Source: Volvox africanus (Eukaryota; Chlorophyta; Chlorophyceae; Chlamydomonadales; Volvocaceae). Taken from it: a DNA stretch of 64,000 nucleotides. Under the pieces are notes generated by a model. The model did not search any database, was not told the origin of the DNA, and saw only the letters and a list, made by a program, of their open reading frames with translations. Shown in pieces: positions 48,920 through 61,236 of this stretch. Both the position numbers and the translations under genes were made by a program. Within the stretch, counting starts at the first letter, position 1; the number at the start of each line of letters is the position of its first letter. The stretch spans positions 1,111,001-1,175,000 of the forward strand of contig BSDZ01000004.1 of assembly GCA_030268105.1 (NCBI GenBank), read 5' to 3'.

Positions 48920-50826
48920 GCACGAACACAAACACGGCAACATGATGCCATGGTTGCAGGCGCCAAGGACGCCGCCATGATCAAGTCATACTTCAACGGT
49001 GCGGCAGCTGTACGACAGGTCCTGGAGGCGGCTGACGCCCTGGAGCTTCACCCCTGTGAAACCTGCCTGAAGGTGGGTGGTCTTATTCGGCCTCTGCCTG
49101 CCTGGTCGACTCTACGAACTGTAGATGCCCAACCCGAACCCATTCGATCACAACTGAAAACAACCGGGGCCTGCCGTCCCAAACTCCAAACCCCCCAAAC
49201 ACACTTATGGGTCCTCCCATAGGAGGTACCAAGCGCCGTTCGTTGGTATCCTTTCTACCTGCGGACCCACAACAGGCCGTCAGTATATGCTCACTCCAGA
49301 TAACTTTGTTATTTGCCACTGGGTTGTCCTTGCTGCTGCTGTTGCGTGTCCGGTACGAAAGAGACTGATCGCCGCTCGCCCGGTATGGATACGAATGATG
49401 CACGCAAGCAGAGGAAGATATTGAGACGGAATATGTGTGTCCTGCGAGGCATTAGGAACGCGCCATTCGGCCGGATATTCACAGCACGCAAGGATGGGCT
49501 TGATCGCCTCAGTTGTTGATGCCGCATTACTGCATGTCCATATTGCAGCTTCCGAGGAAGTTTACAGCAATGCGTTGCGTTGTGCTCGGTTGTGCGGCTG
49601 GCCTCACAGGCGCTCGTGGATGTCATCCAGGTACATCGGGAGACGCTGGGTCGTCTGCCTGAGCTTCTGGTGAATGCACCCGCTGCCGACGTGGAGGTAA
49701 CGGGGGGACAAAGGACGGGGTTTCACACGGAGTTTTCGGCGCTATGGCCGACACGAAAACTCGCCCCCAAACCGCATGTGCCGCGCGGCACAGGGCTCCA
49801 GTTGGGCTTCAGGTTAAGATAAACCCTAAGATGCGGCACCAACTGCGAGAAAGGATATCAGCAGTGCCGTACGCGCCCTCCGTTCCCTTCTCCATTGGTT
49901 TAATTTTTGTTTCCTCGTCCCATGCAACGCGTGCTTTGCAACGCTGTTCATGCCATGTGTTACCGGCACTGCAGGGGCGCTTGCTGAGTAAGGTTGAAGA
50001 GCTGCATCAAGGCTTCAAGTAGGTGTTGAAACCCTGGGGAGGGGGCCAGCTGAGAATGTAAAGTGTGATGGAGGGGCGCGTGGAGATAGCGCTGCGTATT
50101 CAGGCAGGGTTTGAGGCCTGATGCCCGGTCAAGTTTTGGGCCTGGCGCCCTCTTGCTCGGCCGCTGTAAGAGCGGGCGGCTGACTACGATGACCCGATTC
50201 CCACGATATGTTCTGAATAGGTACTTGGTCCGGTGCGCCCGTGTACATACGGGTTGGGCGACAGGGCGGGTTCGTCGTGCGAAACTGTGCGCTATTGGGG
50301 GAGGATAGCGGAACGCGCTGAACCTCTCCCCACCCTGGGGCCAGCGGCGTGAAAGCCTTCGTGCCTCAGTCCAGGGAGCACAACGCCTTAATGCCACCTT
50401 TGTTGGTAGGAATCAATCTTTCCTGTTGTCACCTAAACCATCGTATTCCATGGTGAGGCGCTCTCAAATGCCGTTGTTTTCCCGCCTGATTGGGAGCTCA
50501 GGAAGGCCGTTAGTCGGCTGGAGGTGCACAAGCGGCGCCATATGGACGCTCTGGCGCGAGGTGGCGTCGGCGGGACAGCAGGTGATCAGGACCTCAACTC
50601 CAATGACGAGGATTTTGAGGAGCACCAGAACGAGGAGCATGGCGGTAGTGGCGGAGAGATTGGCCGCAAGGCGTCGCGCTGCGTTGGAACTAGTGAGCAG
50701 TTAGGTGCGGCGGCCGCACGGAGGCCGCCGTCGACTTCGTTAATGGCTTCTCCACCGCAACAGCAGCAGATAACGGCTGTGAAGCCGGGGAAGCCACCCA
50801 AGCCGCGGCCCGAGTGGATGGATTAA
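40619..50826 (+). CDS. Large coiled-coil protein with a disordered N-terminal half
   Basis: No family recognised. Fifteen exons were assembled with matching phases: 40619-40709, 40820-42174, 42445-42663, 42999-43046, 43643-43705, 44021-44245, 44483-44899, 45533-45680, 46328-46431, 47078-47164, 47302-47428, 48960-49072, 49610-49696, 49975-50018, 50502-50826 (TAA); about 1,150 residues. Exon 2 is a Pro/Ser/Gly/Arg-rich disordered region. From exon 3 on the protein is helical and partly coiled coil: ALQEENSRLRDQVQHLERLL, VIQLQRQVALMSQEIE, AKTRISFEAEGALLEMASKL, RDRLMQLHKWSKQMLGRLR, VLETELHFAARASALHAEHV, GRLLSKVEELHQGFK. The last exon is acidic and ends in a basic proline-rich tail (VKPGKPPKPRPEWMD). 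Small exons at nearly regular intervals suggest an old structural protein, perhaps of basal body or flagellum; that is inference. Exon 7 is open in two frames. No TGTAA was seen downstream. Confidence 0.7.
45686..46055. repeat. Perfect 185-bp tandem duplication
   Basis: The units 45686-45870 and 45871-46055 appear identical base for base. They start six bases inside the intron after the 45533-45680 exon, so no coding sequence is duplicated. Complete identity means either a very recent event or an assembly artefact. Confidence 0.93.
46048..46075. repeat. Perfect 12-bp inverted repeat with 4-base loop
   Basis: TTATAAGGAGGT at 46048-46059, loop ACTC, then ACCTCCTTATAA at 46064-46075. It overlaps the right boundary of the 185-bp duplication. 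The first copy has only the left arm start (TTATAAGG), so the hairpin is at the distal junction. Confidence 0.9.
48887..48921 (+). repeat. CT/CA dinucleotide tract
   Basis: (CT)n followed by (CA)n close to the acceptor of the 48960 exon in the coiled-coil gene; it probably doubles as polypyrimidine context. Confidence 0.85.
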
Positions 50827-52256
50827 CTTTGGGGACGGCAAAAATGGTCTGGGTGCCAATTCCTGCAATATGCAATAACCTACAACGTAGGCGGGATAGG
50901 GAGGAGGGGGGAGGCCTTGCGACTTCCCACAGGGAACAAAGACATAATGTGGCTCGAGTTGCCGACTAGCAGCACAACACCATTTTCGTTGGCATGAAGA
51001 CGCACTCGAAGAGTATTTATTTATGTATTGTCATCACGCTAAAACTTGCAAGGAGATCCCCCAAGCTCCTTGGGGCTGATAGCGATAGGATGCCCGGTCC
51101 TTTTCGTACGGCGACGTGTAGAAATGCATTTCAGTGACGAGCATGTCTGGATGGCTGTTTGTACGTTGCATAGGGACGGGCAAAGCTTATGTATTTGGCT
51201 CACATTTTGGTATTACCATAAGAGATTCAATGGTTATCGGAGTGCTGCATACACAGCATGGCAGGCTTTCACAATCTTAGCCTCGAGTATTCGGTGAAAA
51301 TCGTACATCTGCAAAGGCGACGCTGGATGTGCCTTGGAAGCGGCCGAAAGTTGTGTTGCGATTAACAGCCTGCCCTCTTTCGGGGGCCCGGGGGTTTTGG
51401 CCATCACAATAAGATTCCGCATCGGCGCGACTCAAACCTATCTACCCCCCGAATCCACTCCCCGAATCCTTCTCTTTTCAGATACTCGCGGCCTTGGTAA
51501 AAGCTGAGCTTCACGGGTGCAAAGCAGTAATTGCTCATCAGCTCAAATATCCTTTCAGTACATGCTCGTTGGCGCAAATGTACCAGCTTTCGTACAAGAA
51601 AATGGAAGCTGCACTATGCACCGCCACGGTACTTGTCCGTCCTCTATCGCAGCGGCACCTCAGTACCGCAACAGCACACCAAGCAATCCAAACCTGGTCC
51701 GTTCGTCGCCTTCATGTTGATCTATACACAGAACGACATGCAAAACAACCACCAGCCAAACGCCCGCCAACGAAACGACTGCACCTCCCATTCTGTACTT
51801 ACCAGCAGCAGTTCCCACAGGCATTACGAAACAAATTCAACACCGGCAACCAGAACTTCACAAGGTAACCAGAGACGGTATCAGTGCGACCCCACCTGAT
51901 GCGCACCAGCTGTACTGTTAACGCAATGTAAGAAGACCAGTCATATACGCGCACAACAACCAACCTGGGCATCTATCCACTTACTCCCTAACTAACTGTG
52001 GACAGGTGCACAGTGGGAGCACCTGTGCACCTGCGCACCTGTGCCCTAGGGAGAGGAAGCGATAGGTAAGGGACGAAATCTCTCCTCGGAGAAAATGCGC
52101 CTTATATGTCCATTAATCCTTCCATGGAGTCGCTTATGCTCCTGCATTTTAGGCCCCATCTCACCGCTGCAATCCCAAGCCGCGCCACCAAGACCCCACC
52201 CAACCCCACACCTTGCCTCTATAAATGCCACTACCGGACTTCATTGCGCCAGTGCC
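50827..52256. other. Convergent intergenic region
   Basis: Between the 3' ends of the coiled-coil gene and TIC56. No supported gene. Near 52000-52050 there are about three imperfect copies of an 8-10-base unit (cacctgtg/cacctgcg). Confidence 0.45.
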
Positions 52257-54569
52257 TCATCTGACATAGGAGGATCCGGCCAGACGTGTGTCCTCGTGCG
52301 ACAACCATCCCGCAAGCTGCTGCCGAAACAATCCCATCAGCATCTCCACGCGGAGTGCCTGCTCCCCAAAGAGCACTCCAATGTGCGGAACCCCAGTCTT
52401 TCGACAGACTTGCTACATAGGGCGCCAAGGATGACGAGCTTGGCCACGGCTTGAATCATGCCGTGACGCTGCAGACTTTCATAGCGATCACATCAAGGTC
52501 ACCTCTGGCATATCCCTAGGCGGAGGTCTGCCTCCTTGGCTTTCCCCCCATCCTCCCTCATAGCTAAGCAGTTGTTGCCCCTGCAGCATGCTAGCCGAGA
52601 ACCATTACCGAGGAAACACCTGCCCGCCGCTGTCTATCGCGTGGTTGCTGGTACAGCCCTCACAGGTACGCAACAGTACCTTCGCACAGGTGCGAGTATG
52701 GACCCTTTCCCGCCCTCCACAAACAGCCGCGCAAGACCAATGTTGGCACGCGTGCATGTTTCTCGTCCCGATTGCGCGATAAGCTTGGCCTGGTGCTGAA
52801 GCGCAGAGGCCCTACTCGAATCACCAGCGCTTCAGCTGTCGCCAGCATCCGGCGCCAGCACTGCAACATTTCCCACTTCCGCCAGTCATTCCTACCATCG
52901 CCCGCAGCATATCCCTTTTTGCACCACGGCCGCCATCACCTCTTTCGAACGTTCCTAGGATTAACAGACTGCCATGCCCCCTCTTTCCCCCGCAATGCTC
53001 CCAAGCTGGCCGAGCGTCGTTGAACTCCTTCCCACCAATCAGCTGTTGCTGCATCTGCTGCTTCGGCGGGTGCTTCACCGCATGAGCTCCACTTGTAGTG
53101 AGTGGTCTTCAGGGTCGCGGTGCTCCTTGCGCTGCTCCCTGATGCGGTTGAGGCTGGGCTTTAACGAGAAGGTTCGTTTAATCCAGGTGGCCAGACGCAC
53201 TGCGGACCAAGAGGAGAGAAGAATATTTGCGAAAAAATATTAGGGCGGTGAGGAGGTGTACAACAATAGCAACAAGCAATAATTGCAAATACATATTGCC
53301 CCGACCGAGAGCGGGCCAAAGACCCTAATGTTAAGGGCAGGGTGCCCCCATGTTGATGGACGGTGACGTCCCCAATTAAAGTGACCTGCGAGCTAACCAG
53401 TAGTGGAGTTGACGCCTTAGTTGATTCGGCAGATTCCGCTGGATGCTGGTGGTGGGTGCTGAACCTGGGAAATCCACTGATTTCGGAGAAGTCAGCATGG
53501 GAGACTGGATGAGGGTGCCCCGAAACACCGGGGAAGGTAGGGACTGCCAGGTTAGTGGCCACGGGTGATGTAACCCCCCTATCCTACACACATATTGCTG
53601 TTGGGTTGGGCGGGACCTCATCCGACGCGAGACTTAACATCATGACGAACAGGAAAGACAACTCAATTTACCAATAGAAGGAGATCAGGCAGTTGGGAGA
53701 TGGCGTCGTGTGTTCAGCATATTCGGCGGGACCTGCCATATGACGCAACTTCACCCTAACGTAAACTTATAAATATACAGGGCACACACCAGAAGCGGTA
53801 CGGCGCACGTGCGAGTAGGAATAAGTAATGTGGTGGGAGCAGGACTCCAAAACACCGTGCAAATAGTTTGAACGGACAGGAGAAAGACAATTCGTTAACG
53901 GCCTTCCCCTAACCAGCCCGACCCAACCAACACGGTGCGCTCACCTTCAGGGGTGCGAATCATGGGGATCAGCAGCTTAATGTTCTTGGCCGGAAGCCAG
54001 TCGTATAAGCCATGCCCCCACATAAGCGTGTTCTCGTCCACGATGCCCGTCACCCATGCCTCTTTCAATACGTGTAGGGGGCATGGGCCGCGAGGAACAT
54101 TCATGCGGTCGCGATAATACCAGATGTTTTTGCGCATGAGCATGCGCTGGTAATTGATCATCTCGTACTGATAAGGACTGAGCACAATTTTGCGGGGCAC
54201 CGGCCGTAACGCGCCGGCCCAGGGTGTCGGCGGCGGCGCGTTGTCCAAAGGATGTGGCTTTGACATATCAAACAATCTCGCCAGCTCCTGAGCCTCAGAG
54301 AACGCTACCTCTTGCTGAGTGTTTTGTAGCCGCCGCAGCTCCAGAGCCCGACCGTCTGATGGCAAGCTTGGGATGGTATTTTTAAGAATCACTGGAAGAT
54401 CGGCAATTGACGGCAGGATCTCTGCTATCCGGCGTTCTATATGCTCATTAAAGTCCGCCTGGGACCTGCCAGTACCGTCCACCTCAAGGGGTCGCATGAC
54501 CTTATGTAGCCTGATTTTACGGGTAACAATTTGACTGGAATTAGAAGGTGACTCAGCTTGTTCTGACAT
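52257..54569 (-). CDS. TIC56: TIC56, chloroplast inner-envelope translocon subunit with GYF-type domain
   Basis: Subunit of the TIC complex (with TIC20, TIC100, TIC214) that imports proteins across the chloroplast inner membrane. Exons in coding order: 54569-53945, 53199-53079, 53005-52940, 52891-52816, 52795-52688, 52580-52503, from 52468 to about 52257. Junctions up to 52503 keep phase. Family signal: WYYRDRMNVPRGPCPLHVLK, then EAWVTGIVDENTLMWGHGLY, DWLPAKNIKLLIPMIRTPE, running across the first intron into VRLATWIKRTFSLKP and LNRIREQRKEHRDPEDHSL. Later exons give RGKEGAWQSVNPRNVRKR, NDWRKWEMLQCWRRMLATAE and RETCTRANIGLARLFVEGGK. The exon at 52795 could instead end at 52664. In the last exon the frame RHGMIQAVAKLVILGAL must change to reach EQALRVEMLMGLFRQQLAGW before the TGA at 52259-52257, so an unseen intron or an indel lies near 52380-52430. 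The predicted length is about 430 residues. No plastid transit peptide is obvious in MSEQAESPSNSSQIVTRKIR. Confidence 0.82.
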
Positions 54570-55348
54570 TGTGAACTACGCACGCCTGCAAGCTAGGTTA
54601 CGTAATCTTGCCACAGGCAGAGACAGAAAGATTCTTTTTATTAAAGCAAAATAACTCCACCACATATTGCGGCGAGATGCTGGTGACTACGCTCGGCAAC
54701 AACTGGATTCGGAGCCCGATGGCTTAATAGCTTTGAAACCATAAGCCGTGTGTGATATTACATCCTCAACTCCATTCAGTCTAGAAGGAAGTTGTTATGA
54801 CTCCTAATTTTGCAGTATTACAAATAGGCAATGTTTAATGAAACTTGCATCGACCGCAGGTCGATGCCTAGGTTGCGAGACAGTGCAGCTTGTTGCACCA
54901 TTCAAACTTTACAAGGATATAAAACCTAACATCTAAACATAGGCTGATTGTTTGTAAGATAACATTGCTCAACAAACCCGAAAGCTTTGACCGAGGCCAA
55001 GTTATTCCTCCGCAAGCCCAATGGAATGATTATCCAAGGGCTTATCTTAAGATGTTTTCCCATATCCAGGCGGAATGGTGGTGTGGAGCGTAAGAGTTCA
55101 CAGGTAGGGCAAGGGATTGCACAGGCAGCAAGTCCCTTGAAGGCGCGATCCTCAAAATGGCGACCGGAAGCAATCTTTTGCTGCTTTTAATAAAGTATAC
55201 ATTATTAGGACGTGTTTTGGCAGTTATTCCGTACTCAGCCCTTCAACTCGTCCTTGAGTTGTAGCTATATTATTGGAAGGGGCGCTCAAGAGATGCACAT
55301 TTTTAGGCTTGTACAGTATGGTTTGATATCGATTTCTATTATGCGCAG
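54570..55348. promoter_or_regulatory. Divergent region between TIC56 and the 55-kb paralogue
   Basis: AT-rich, probably holding both promoters. A plus-strand open stretch at 54970-55095 (RGQVIPPQAQWNDYPRAYLK) ends at a GTAAGA and may be an upstream exon of the next gene, but its phase does not fit the 55349 exon as read. Confidence 0.4.
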
Positions 55349-58148
55349 GGTGCCTGTGGGGATGTGGTTCCAGCAGAAAATGACCCAAAGCGGGTGTTGC
55401 TGCCAGTCGATGACGGCAGAGCACCCGGCACTGGTTGCATGCCAAAAGAATCTGCCAATAACACTTATGAAATGACCGGCAAGCGCGTTCTTGACGCTGG
55501 CTATCTTTATGAGATGCGAACCGAGCGTGGCGTGTCGTCGAGTCGCGCCCAAGTCGGTGGCGCTGGGTACGAGTAAGTTAATTAAAACAGGCTATTTAAT
55601 AGACATATGACATTTAGAAAATTTACCCTATCTGCCATCTCCCGTTTTAACGCAAGCCGTCGGTTTGCTCGAGTGGGAATTCCTTTCCTCTGCTTCCTTA
55701 CAGCCTTGTTGGTGGCTTTTCAGGTCACTTCTACTCGCTCTGCGTTTTCCGGTTCGGCAGTGCTGACGCACAAAACTTAAATAACTCATTTTTATTCCCC
55801 CTGCCCACTGCACCCGCTCCACCCCAAACGCTGATAGCTCATTCTTCGTCAATCCGCTTGGGATGGGCTCGCATGAAGGTGGAATACCCATTGAATACGC
55901 GGGTGCAGCCCTCGCTGCAACCAGCATCGGTATCTTGGGCAAGGGGTTCAACAACCCGCTGGCCTTCGAGTGCAGCGATTGTTCCTTCTCCGTTTTCGAC
56001 TCAGGGCCAGGAATAGAGACCTGCACCCTGTTGCCATGCGTCGGAGTGGACTGCAGCCACGCAGAAGGCTGCGATTTTAGCAACTGCTACCCCACACCAC
56101 CGGCAACAGCGTTGCATGACATCAAGTTCGGTGGCGAGCTCTGCTCAGCAGGTTGCGAACCCTCAGAGAGTCGGCAGCTTCCGGCAGACGCTGCATCATG
56201 CTCCGCATCCTGCGAGCATACACTGGATTTGAAGTCATTGGCAAGATCTGGCTATGGATCCAGACAGACGGCAGTCGCAGACGAGTTTACGGCAGGGCTC
56301 TTACAGGCCCCGGGGCGGCTGGAGCAGCAGCAGTCTACCCATGCTCGCAGCATGCCTAGCGGCTTGAACTCGTCGCGCTGCTTTCCTGACGCCCCTTTGT
56401 TGTCGCATGGTGGCGCCGCCGGAAACTCCTGCAAGTGCGGTCAGACGGCACCGTGCAGTGCTGATATTACTGACGATTATGACAGTGCCCTTAGCAGTTC
56501 CGACAGCGACAGAGCTGCAGCGGGGGCCGGGCCTTTACGCGCCTGCGCTGGGATAGCGGAGGAGGAACCCTGCAGTTACCCTCAGGTCATGCGGGTGCAG
56601 TTAGCTACCTCCCAGGAGCCCTTAGTTCTGTCACCGGAGACACTCATCGATAACGAGCCAAACAGGACGAATGTAGATGTTGAGTCACTGCCAGAGCAGC
56701 AGGAGCTGGACATTGAGGAGGAGGGGACCCTTTCGGACGGTAGTGACATTGCAGCCGCCGCGATAAACGGCACGGCACCATCGGATGGTTTCGCGCCAGG
56801 CACGCCGCCTCTGGGAGCCCGTGACAGTGGCTCGGCCACCGCCGGGCCTGGTATCATGCCGCGAAGTGGCAGGGAGTCGCGGCCGCACTGCGAGCTGGGA
56901 GACAGGCAAGCTTGGAGTGACCGCGGCGACGTGGAGCCGGCGGCCATGCGGGATCTCCGAATGAGGCCCTCACTACCGCCGCGGCTGCAGGCTCCCGTGC
57001 AGGCTCTTTTGGAGCCGGCTCAAGAGACACATCATGGGGAGAAACCTTGTACGCTGCCCCGGCTGCTGCACTCCCTACCTGTCTACCTGGCCTCCAAGGA
57101 TACGTTGGAGGAAGGCGGACAAGTTGTTCTGAAGCCGGACATCGCCGCATCGTTCTTCCAGACGCTCCCGGTCACGAAGAGCACCCCACAGAGCGCCACA
57201 CAGGAACAGGGCTCCTGTGCGTCGGTCCTCACATCTGTCCGCAATGACATTATTATCGCTGCCACCAATGCATCAACGTCTCTGGGCTCCCTACCTTCTC
57301 TCCTCCTCCCAACTGTTCCCTTCGCCTTTATGTGGCCGCACCTCGTCCCGCTGCTTGCCGAGCCCAGCAAGAGGAACAGTAGCGACGTTATTGGCAACAG
57401 GACGGGCAGCGGAAGCAGCGGCGTCGATAGTAACAAATTTGGCCTGCCAGCAGCCCAGCCCATACGGCTCGATACGCCAGAGGTTGCCGATGCCAGCCAG
57501 TGCGTGCTGCTCCCCGACCCGGGCTGCTCCATTTCCGGCTTAGCCATGACCCGATTGCTGATTCGCCAGCTTGGCCTGTTGCCTGAGGCACCGTCAGCGC
57601 ACGAGGACGTTCCTCCATCACAGCTTCCCAGCGCTGGTGGCCAAATGGTGCCGTCGCCGTTTGCCACCGCCATGGACACGGCGGCCTCGGCACTGCATAT
57701 CGCATCTCCCATTCCCGCTGAGCAAAGCGTAGCTGACCTCAGCCCAATCCAAGATGAGGAAGATGGATTTGGAGATGATCATGAAGCTGTCTCAATTACT
57801 TGTACGTTACAATTGCAGTTTAAGGGCACTGCCACCGTCACAGATGCAAATGTATATTCGCTCGCAGTCCCAGCCAAGTTCCAGCCCCCGGCTGATGCAG
57901 CCCAGGAAACAGAGCAATGGGACCAGGAGGTCGTCTCGGCCGGCGCTGTGGCCGGTGCCACTGACGACGCCTCCATATTGTCGTCTAGCGAGAGCAGCTC
58001 TATCTTCGACGGACGAGGATCGTCTGTGCTGCGCGGGGCCTTGAGTATTGCGAGTATGCAGGGGTGGCTTGAGCCGCAGGATTGGAAGCCGCTGCGGGAG
58101 AAGTACTGCGGCGCGCAGGTTGGGGCCCAACAGACACCCTCAGCTTGA
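55349..58148 (+). CDS. Unrecognised volvocine-type protein, paralogue 1 (5' end unresolved)
   Basis: No family recognised. Two exons are firm: 55349-55572 (ending GGAGY before GTAAGT, phase 2) and 55838-58148 (TGA 58146-58148). The second starts SFFVNPLGMGSHEGGIPIEY and carries GFNNPLAFECSDCSF. It then runs through about 450 residues of Cys-containing, Ser/Ala/Pro-rich low-complexity sequence before CSISGLAMTRLLIRQLGLLP and an acidic region (LSPIQDEEDGFGDDHEAV). The end is SMQGWLEPQDWKPLREKYCG. The N-terminal block, the CSISGLAMTR block and the intron before the FF-NPL block all recur in the minus-strand gene at 61.2-63.1 kb. The first exon reads GACGDVVPAENDPKRVLLPV; no start codon can be assigned, so upstream exons are expected. 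Confidence 0.65.
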
Positions 58149-58264
58149 GCAGGCCTGCAGATTTCTATGAAAAGACGTAACTGTGAATGCATTCGCACTC
58201 TGCGAGATACCCCTCGCGCGTGTGTGCGTAGTCCTGTACGTTACCCCTCGCATGCGAGTGTATG

Positions 58265-58269
58265 TGTAA
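58265..58269 (+). promoter_or_regulatory. TGTAA poly(A) signal of paralogue 1
   Basis: TGTAA 117 bases after the stop codon, supporting 58148 as the 3' end of the coding region. Confidence 0.55.
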
Positions 58270-60780
58270 CAATGGCGTAGGCGGTGGTGGCAAGGTGGGG
58301 ACATGCAGAGAGGGGACGGCATTTGGGTTCGGTTGGACTTGCACAGCGCGGTCGTCAGGTATGTACGAGAGCAGCGGAATGCGGAATCTAATTATGGTGT
58401 AGTTTGCTTCAGTGATCGTGGATTTGCGATGGTGGTGGTGGTGCTGTTGTTGTTGCCGCTGATGTCCCTCCTACTGTGGGTTTTTATGGTGGTGGATTCG
58501 GGCACCGATGCTGGTGCGATGGAGGTCACGCTATCGAAGCACTGAAGAGGCCACGAGACTGCATGCAGGGCGGCGCCGGTGGGGATCATGAGGGGTGTCA
58601 CAGGTCCACACCAGAGCATCAGAATGCAAAGAAAGAGGCGCAGTAACAGCACTTGGCCGACACCGAAAGGTGCGACGGACAAGCAGCAGCAACTGTAGTC
58701 GGTTATAGCAGCAGCCGTGTAGGCTGTCGGAGGGGTGCAGGCGTGTGTACTTGCGCGCGTGAAGACATGGCATGAGCGCAGGCCGGCCTCGCTGCTTTAG
58801 AAGTTCGTAGGTGCCAATGATCTTACATGTCGAGAACTCGAACCTGGCTCCTGTAGAAAACGTTATAACTCCTATGTCGATCTCTGCGAGACGATGTAGA
58901 TGTTTGTTCTTTTGTGCCCATGTTTTAGTGCGTACAGGCGACGCGCTAGGATAAATGGAGACCTGCGGTGGTGCAGCGATCTACTGTGCGTGTTGCTCCT
59001 GGCGGCTTGGCCACTGTTCAAGGGTTGGGGATATCCGGACTGGAGAGGGATTCTTTACACTCTAGAGAAGGGGGAAAGTTTAGGCGAGGGCTGCGGGACT
59101 GCACGGCCTGGGTCAGGATAGCCTGGTGCCAGGGTCGCCCTGGCCTGGTGCAGCAAACCTCAGCAGCACTCACGGACATTTCCATGCCGCCATTCAGTCA
59201 CCTCTGTATCCTATCTCACCTATTACGCCTTTCATCTTGGACACGTTAGTGCGACGAGCGGGGCGTAGACCTTTGTCAACTGGGGCTGCAGATTTTCTCC
59301 AGCGAAAAAATCCTCACTCCCTAATTCCGTCGGCACGTCGTCTAGAGCCTCATGCGTTAACCTGCACGGGACAACTCTGTTTCCGTGCAGGATTCTAATG
59401 GCGATTTGAGGGGCTCAGAGGCATGTTACCTTTCTTCCCGTTGTGTCTCGATCTAGACTCGGATATTGTTTTGAATAACGCATGGTCGTACATAGAAGGT
59501 ATTTTCGTAACGCTATTCCAGGGGTGTCCCCGGGCTGGTGGTAGTATATACATCGCTAGTGTCCTGCGCCCGGGTACACTCTCCCTCCCACGCAAGGGCT
59601 ATCATGTCACCCGGGGTTCTAAAGCTTGCAGAAAGTTCATGTTTTATACGTGTATATAGTAAAACTGATTATGTATCGTCAGCTTTAGAATAGCACTAGC
59701 TGAATAGTTCCGTATTACAGGCAGCCTTCGGTCTTGCCGATTCTGGCTTGACGCGGCACCCTGATCCGTGCTACGCGAAAATAACACATTGGCTAGGTCC
59801 TTTTTCTCCGCATCCTAGCTTATGGAGATTCTTGCACCGTGGGTACGGCAATGAAACTTGGGCACAGGTATATTACACCACCGTGAAAATGAACGAACGT
59901 GTGCACGCTGTCCATCCGTCCACCTCCTACCTCTGTCATCCTTTGCCATGTCCAACAGTGATGGACGGAGTTCGCGGAGGTGCTATTTGAGGTGTATATG
60001 CCAACCGTGACAAAGATGTCGTTCCCGATGAAACTATATGTAAATGACTTCACCCCCAACTGCATGAAAACAGCAGCAGTTCAAAATTCCAACACACAAT
60101 AAGGTTGAAATGTGCCGCACGATCCCTGATCAACCTGGGTGCTTCCAGCACCGGTAAAGCGGTGGTTAGAGAGGCCCCAGTGCCGGCCTATTAGGCCTCA
60201 TGAGTTCCTACCCCGCGACTGCGAATCACGCAATCCCAGCAGGTCCCGAGCACAGCGTTAAACCAACCAGACTAAGCATATGCAAACTTTCTTCCATCCG
60301 AGTAAAGCAGAGGCTTGGGGCTGGGCGCACTGAGAGAAGCCATAGGACTGTTGTTGGGAGTGTCTCTGCCGGTGACTGTCCCCCCTTCGCCTTCAAAGCA
60401 TGTATCCTCCACATCATACATCGGTACGCACTCACGACGGCAACTCTCGACATTGCATGAGTGTGCCTTGTGCCAACGATTGCGACATGGAAACATGAAG
60501 TCAGGCACCATAGATCAATTGTCATAGCCGGCCCTTTGACCATCAATACCACCTTGATGCAGCAGCATCATAAAGATTACTGTATGCTGTTAAGACCTAC
60601 TGTACGACAGTCACGATTAGAAAGATGCAGACACAACATGTATGTACACGAAGCATGGTGAACGAACACTGCCGCCTCCTGGTCCCCCTCCATTCACACA
60701 GTATTAATCGCGCCTGTCATGCGATTTGGGAGGCACATGCATGCGATAATATTAGGTTCATGATCAGTGTGCACAAACTG
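58270..60780. other. Convergent intergenic region between the two paralogues
   Basis: No firm gene. On the minus strand 60272-60511 is open and has a Cys-rich, protein-like composition (SCRRECVPMYDVEDTCFEGE). It could be a 3' exon of the minus-strand paralogue or a separate small gene, but no splice context fixes it. Confidence 0.4.
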
Positions 60781-61220
60781 TCACAAGGCAGTAATACGGG
60801 GTGCTGACTTAACGACAAGGCATAACAACAATTCAGGCCTCGCGAGGACATTCGAATCAAAAGATGCTCTACTGGTATTCAGAATGCGCGCGTGCAGAGC
60901 AAGTGTGTAGTTTCTAAGATCTTGAAGGAGTGACCGTACCAAGCGATGCGAGAACAACAACAGAGCATAGGTAATCGCCCGTGAGCTATTGGCATAGCAA
61001 TCGCCACAGCAACATTGAGGCGCCGAAAGAAATTTCGTGAGCCACGATCGGACGTCTGTTTCGCTCGGGCTCACCATTCGAGGTCTAAGCTGCCCCGTGA
61101 GGAAATCAAAGCTCGTGCCGCTAGGAACCTGTAATGCACAATCATCCTCACATCCACCCTGTCCAGGACTGTGTCTACGTAAGCTGCTGATGCAAATGCC
61201 CAGGAGTCCATCTCCTATCG
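60781..61220 (-). CDS. Open frame of uncertain status, possible 3' exon of paralogue 2
   Basis: One minus-strand frame is open for about 440 bases: APIGDGLLGICISSLRRHSP, then GTSFDFLTGQLRPRMVSPSE, then DVRSWLTKFLSAPQCCCGDC, ending LLLCLVVKSAPRITAL at TGA. Composition is protein-like but codon use is not strongly GC3-biased, unlike neighbouring exons. It directly follows paralogue 2 in the same orientation. Without a defined acceptor it remains a candidate. Confidence 0.35.
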
Positions 61221-61236
61221 GCGCCTTTCAATGCTA

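Noticed and set aside
51494..51899. Overlapping plus-strand ORFs in the coiled-coil/TIC56 gap
   Set aside because: Several frames are open at once, composition is not GC3-biased, and no splice sites or motifs support a gene.
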